Origin: Chloroflexota bacterium
GTDB lineage: Bacteria > Chloroflexota > Limnocylindria > Limnocylindrales > CSP1-4
DNA: 5,515 nucleotides
Reading direction: 5' to 3'
Assembly (NCBI GenBank): GCA_021790715.1
Contig: JAJYGK010000097.1
Span: forward strand, 1-5,515
Below, piece after piece: positions 1 to 5,515 of this stretch. Each line of letters opens with the position of its first letter. Position 1 is the stretch's first letter. Below the pieces are notes generated by a model. It was not told the origin of the DNA and ran no database searches. It saw only the letters and a program-made list of their open reading frames with translations. The position numbers and the translations under genes were made by a program.

Positions 1-20
1 GGTCGTGCCGGGGGACTGAG

Positions 21-53
21 CGGCCCGCGATCGGCCCGCGGTCTGCCCGCGGC
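21..53. repeat. Three imperfect 11-bp GC-rich tandem units
   Basis: The units are CGGCCCGCGAT (21-31), CGGCCCGCGGT (32-42) and CTGCCCGCGGC (43-53). Adjacent units differ at one or two positions, and a decayed fourth unit may follow at 54-64 (CGACCGATCGG). The period is close to one helical turn. It lies in the noncoding leader of uvrA, upstream of the candidate promoter. In such GC-rich DNA this could be simple slippage with no function. Confidence 0.45.
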
Positions 54-69
54 CGACCGATCGGACCGG

Positions 70-84
70 GGTCGGGTGCCGACC
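70..84. other. Small perfect GC-rich hairpin upstream of uvrA promoter
   Basis: GGTCGG (70-75) and CCGACC (79-84) form a perfect 6-bp stem around a GTG loop. No T-run follows, so it is not a canonical intrinsic terminator. It could help end transcription from an upstream gene, or be a chance inverted repeat in GC-rich sequence. It overlaps the in-frame GTG at 76, another reason to doubt that codon as the uvrA start. Confidence 0.3.
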
Positions 85-90
85 GGAGTT

Positions 91-104
91 CGCACGCCTG
101 TTCT
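91..104. promoter_or_regulatory. Imperfect LexA/SOS-box-like operator upstream of uvrA
   Basis: The sequence CGCACGCCTGTTCT aligns with the Gram-positive/actinobacterial LexA operator CGAAC-N4-GTTCG, with one mismatch in each half site; the core GAAC-N4-GTTC matches at 7 of 8 bases. It overlaps the -35 region of the candidate uvrA promoter, where a bound repressor would block RNA polymerase, and uvrA is a classical SOS gene in several phyla. The match is seen in the sequence; binding by LexA is inference. A chance match is possible, because one half site is degraded. Confidence 0.35.
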
Positions 105-127
105 AATTCGCCCCGAGCGGCTACACT
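101..127 (+). promoter_or_regulatory. Candidate uvrA promoter with -10 TACACT, leaderless start
   Basis: TACACT (122-127) matches 4 of 6 positions of the TATAAT -10 consensus, including the first two and the last base. It ends 8 nt before ATG 136, so transcription would start at or next to the start codon. No purine-rich Shine-Dalgarno sequence lies at the proper distance upstream of 136; the nearest, GAGCGG (115-120), is 15 nt away. Both facts fit a leaderless mRNA, which is common in Actinobacteriota and related high-GC phyla. The -35 region is weak (TTCTAA at 101-106 or TGTTCT at 99-104). A competing -10 is TCTAAT (102-107, 5 of 6), which would give a short leader of about 20 nt. Confidence 0.5.
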
Positions 128-135
128 GTCGCGGT

Positions 136-3140
<3,005 letters not shown>

Positions 3141-3153
<13 letters not shown>

Positions 3154-3193
3154 CGGCGGGAACGTCCCTCGCTACTCGATGCGCGCCTCGATG
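3141..3193. terminator. Candidate bidirectional terminator hairpin at the convergent junction
   Basis: An inner hairpin pairs TAGCG (3151-3155) with CGCTA (3170-3174) and GGG (3158-3160) with CCC (3166-3168) around an AACGT loop. An outer arm, CGTCGAGGCG (3141-3150), pairs with CGCCTCGATG (3184-3193) over 10 bp including one G-T pair, leaving a 9-nt bulge at 3175-3183. The stop codons of both genes sit in opposite arms and pair with each other. No T-tract follows on either side, so it does not meet the classical intrinsic-terminator rule. Its place between two convergent genes 18 nt apart makes a shared terminator the natural reading. Confidence 0.45.
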
Positions 3194-5515
3194 ACGATTT
3201 CGCTCCCGGGGACGACCGGGAGCGGGACGAGCGTGCCCTCGACCGCCCGTCCGTCGACCGTCAGCCGGCGTACCCGGCCCGTCGTGCCGGGCGCCTTCCG
3301 GATCGTGATCCGGTACGTGCTGCCGCGGAACCGCCGCGTGACCTCGACGTCGCCCCACGCCGCCGGCAGGACCGGGTCCACGCGCAGTCCCTCGAGCTCC
3401 GGGCGGATCCCCAGGATCCACTGCGTGACGGCCACGTAGTTCCATGCCGCCGTCCCGGTCAGCCACGAGTTCCGCGCCTCGCCCTCCTGCCGGGAATCGC
3501 GCCCGGCGATCGTCTGGGCGTGCACGTACGGCTCGCAGCGGTGCACGTCGGAGATCGCCTCGCGCGCCGACGGGCACGTCCGCAGGTAGTAGTCCAGCGC
3601 CGCGTCGCCGTGCCCGAGCCCGGCCTCCGCGATCGTCACCCACGGGTTCGCGTGGCAGAAGACCGATCCGTTCTCCTTGTGGCCGGGCGGGTACGACGAG
3701 ATCTCGCCGAGCTCGGGCCGGTAGCGGGTGTAGGCGGGCTGCACGAGCAGGATCCCGTGCGGCGTCGCGAGGTGCTCGCGCACCGCGTCGAGCGCGGCCT
3801 GCGCCCGCCCGTCGTCCGTCCCGATGCCGGCCATCACGCACATGCCCTGGGGCTCGATGAAGATGCGGCCCTCGTCGCACGCGCGGGAGCCCACCGGCGC
3901 ACCCGTCGCGTCGTAGGCGCGCAGGAACCAGGCGCCGTCCCAGCCGTGCGCATCGACCGCGGCGCGCATCGCCCGGGCGCCGGCCTCGCAGCGGTCCGCC
4001 TCCGCCCCGTCTCCCCGGCAGCGCGCGAGTGCCGCCATCTCGCCGGCGGCGAGCACGAAGAGGCCCGCGATGAAGACAGACTCCGCGACCCCCCGCTCCC
4101 GGTACGGCCCGGCCTGGAACGACTCGCCGGGCGTGACCGAATACGTGTTGAGGTTGAGGCAGTCGTTCCAGTCGGCGTGGCCGATGAGCGGCAGGCCGTG
4201 GGGCCCGCGGCGCGCCAGCGTGTACGCGATCGAGCGCTGCAGGTGCTCGTACAGCGGCGCCTCGGTGCCGGGCTCGTTGTCGTACGGGACGGCCTCGTCG
4301 AGGATCGCCTCGTCGCCGGTCTCGCGGACGTACGCCGCGGCGGCGAGCACGAGCCACAGCGGATCGTCGTTGAAGCCCGTCCCCACCGCGTCGTTCCCGC
4401 GCCTGGTGAGCGGCTGGTACTGGTGGTAGGCGCCGCCTGAGGGCAGCTGCGTCGCGGAGACGTCGAGCAGCCGCTCGCGGGCGCGCGCCGGTGCCATGTG
4501 GACGAACCCGAGGAGGTCCTGGTTGGAGTCGCGGAAGCCGATCCCGCGCCCGACGCCGGACTCGAAGAGCGACGCGGACCGCGAGACGGTGAACGTGACC
4601 ATGTCCTGGTACGCGTTCCAGGTGTTGACCATGCGGTCGACGTGCTCGTTGCCGGTCCGCACCTGGAGCGCGCCGAGCAGCCCGTCCCAGTGATCGCGCA
4701 GGTCGCGGAACGCGCGCTCGACCGTCTCCCCGTCCAGGTAGCGCTCGATGACGGGGCGCACCGTGCGCGTGTTCAGCACCTGCGATCCCGGCGGATCGAA
4801 CTTCGCGTCCGGCGGGTTCTCGTGGTACCCCAGCGCGAACCGCACCTCCCGCGTCTCCCCCGGGGCGAGACTGAGCCGGCAGTGGAGCGCGCCGATCGGC
4901 TGCCAGCCGCTGGCGATGCTCCCCGCGCACGCGCCACGCTCCACGGCGAGCGGCGCCTCCCATCCGCGGTACGGCCCGAGGAACGCGTCGCGCTGCGTGT
5001 CGTAGCCGGCGAGTGGCTCGGAGCAGGCGAACCAGGCGACGTGGTTGCGGCGCTCCCGGTACTCGCTGCGGTGGTAGACGACTCCGTCCGCGACCTCGAC
5101 CTCGCCGATCGAGTAGTTGCGCTGGAAGTTCGTCTCGTCGTCCCAGGCGTCCCAGAGGGCGAACTCGACGGTCCCGAACAGCGAGACGACGGCGGGCGTC
5201 GGGCGCTCGTTGGCGACGCGCACCCGCCACACCTCGAGCGGCGCGCCGACCGGCACGAAGTACAGGATCCCGGCGCGGATGCCGCTCCGCCGGGACGAGA
5301 TCGCGGTGTAGCCCGTCCCGTGCCGGCACTCGTAGTCCTCGACGTCGACCCGCACCGGCTGCCAGGTGGGGCTCCAGAACGCGCCGTCCTCGTCGTCGCG
5401 CAGGTAGACGTAGCGCCCGCCCACGTCGAGCGGGGCGTTGTTGTACCGGTACCGGGTCAGGCGCCGGAGCCGCGCGTCGCGCCAGAACGAGTAGCCGCCG
5501 GCGGTGTTCGAGATG
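3172..5515 (-). CDS. GH94 glycoside phosphorylase, probable cellobiose phosphorylase; 5' end outside window
   Basis: GH94 enzymes reversibly phosphorolyse beta-glucosides; cellobiose phosphorylase turns cellobiose plus phosphate into glucose 1-phosphate and glucose in the cytoplasm, saving ATP. The window encodes 780 residues (first full codon 5512-5514). The frame is open to the edge and the first residues, ISNTAGGYSFWRDARLRR, are a conserved GH94 block, so GTG 5424 is not the start. About 35-40 residues are missing, giving a total near 815, usual for cellobiose phosphorylases. An N-terminal beta-sandwich runs through about residue 270, followed by a helical linker and (alpha/alpha)6 barrel. 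Key motifs are RDSNQD (328-333, sugar binding), HADWNDCLN with the expected general-acid Asp at 451 (4162-4164; Asp490 in the Cellvibrio gilvus enzyme), KENGS (E614), CHANPW with H621, and LTGTAAW with T686-G687; the last two are expected to bind phosphate. The overall pattern resembles cellobiose phosphorylase more than cellodextrin phosphorylase, but chitobiose or another disaccharide cannot be excluded. Its promoter is outside the window. It converges on uvrA with an 18-nt gap. Confidence 0.93.
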   Translation of the reverse strand, partial: ISNTAGGYSFWRDARLRRLTRYRYNNAPLDVGGRYVYLRDDEDGAFWSPTWQPVRVDVEDYECRHGTGYTAISSRRSGIRAGILYFVPVGAPLEVWRVRVANERPTPAVVSLFGTVEFALWDAWDDETNFQRNYSIGEVEVADGVVYHRSEYRERRNHVAWFACSEPLAGYDTQRDAFLGPYRGWEAPLAVERGACAGSIASGWQPIGALHCRLSLAPGETREVRFALGYHENPPDAKFDPPGSQVLNTRTVRPVIERYLDGETVERAFRDLRDHWDGLLGALQVRTGNEHVDRMVNTWNAYQDMVTFTVSRSASLFESGVGRGIGFRDSNQDLLGFVHMAPARARERLLDVSATQLPSGGAYHQYQPLTRRGNDAVGTGFNDDPLWLVLAAAAYVRETGDEAILDEAVPYDNEPGTEAPLYEHLQRSIAYTLARRGPHGLPLIGHADWNDCLNLNTYSVTPGESFQAGPYRERGVAESVFIAGLFVLAAGEMAALARCRGDGAEADRCEAGARAMRAAVDAHGWDGAWFLRAYDATGAPVGSRACDEGRIFIEPQGMCVMAGIGTDDGRAQAALDAVREHLATPHGILLVQPAYTRYRPELGEISSYPPGHKENGSVFCHANPWVTIAEAGLGHGDAALDYYLRTCPSAREAISDVHRCEPYVHAQTIAGRDSRQEGEARNSWLTGTAAWNYVAVTQWILGIRPELEGLRVDPVLPAAWGDVEVTRRFRGSTYRITIRKAPGTTGRVRRLTVDGRAVEGTLVPLPVVPGSEIVIEARIE

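Noticed and set aside
1..19. Possible 3' end of an upstream + strand gene (codons VVPGD then TGA at 17-19)
   Set aside because: Five codons are too few to support a gene; a chance TGA is as likely. The sequence left of the window would settle it.
3520..4440. 306-codon + strand frame antisense to the GH94 gene
   Set aside because: No recognisable domain or ribosome binding site; it lies wholly within conserved GH94 catalytic sequence on the other strand.

Overview
This is a GC-rich window (roughly 70% G+C by eye, with almost all third codon positions G or C). It holds two convergent protein genes and very little intergenic space. The left gene is a complete uvrA on the + strand (start codon 136, stop 3151-3153), encoding the damage-recognition ATPase of nucleotide excision repair. 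The right gene, on the - strand, is most of a GH94 glycoside phosphorylase of the cellobiose phosphorylase type. Its stop codon is at 3172-3174 and its reading frame stays open to the right edge, so an estimated 35-40 N-terminal residues lie outside the window.

Region by region: positions 1-135 are the leader of uvrA. They hold a short GC-rich 11-bp tandem repeat (21-53), a small perfect hairpin (70-84), an imperfect match to the Gram-positive LexA/SOS operator (91-104) and a possible -10 element TACACT (122-127). That element sits only 8 nt before the uvrA ATG and there is no Shine-Dalgarno sequence, so the transcript is probably leaderless. Positions 136-3153 are uvrA. Only 18 nt (3154-3171) separate the two stop codons, and both lie in an inverted repeat (3141-3193) that could act as a shared terminator. 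Positions 3172-5515 are the GH94 gene.

The organism is probably a high-GC bacterium from the Actinobacteriota (for example Thermoleophilia-like) or Chloroflexota. This rests on base composition, the leaderless start, the LexA-box style and a UvrA of the Gram-positive type. It is inference and does not fix a taxon. The genes do not form an operon and have no evident functional link: one is DNA repair, the other intracellular disaccharide phosphorolysis. I see no mobile element, CRISPR array, tRNA, rRNA or new multi-gene system. The points worth a second look are the uvrA control region and the convergent junction.
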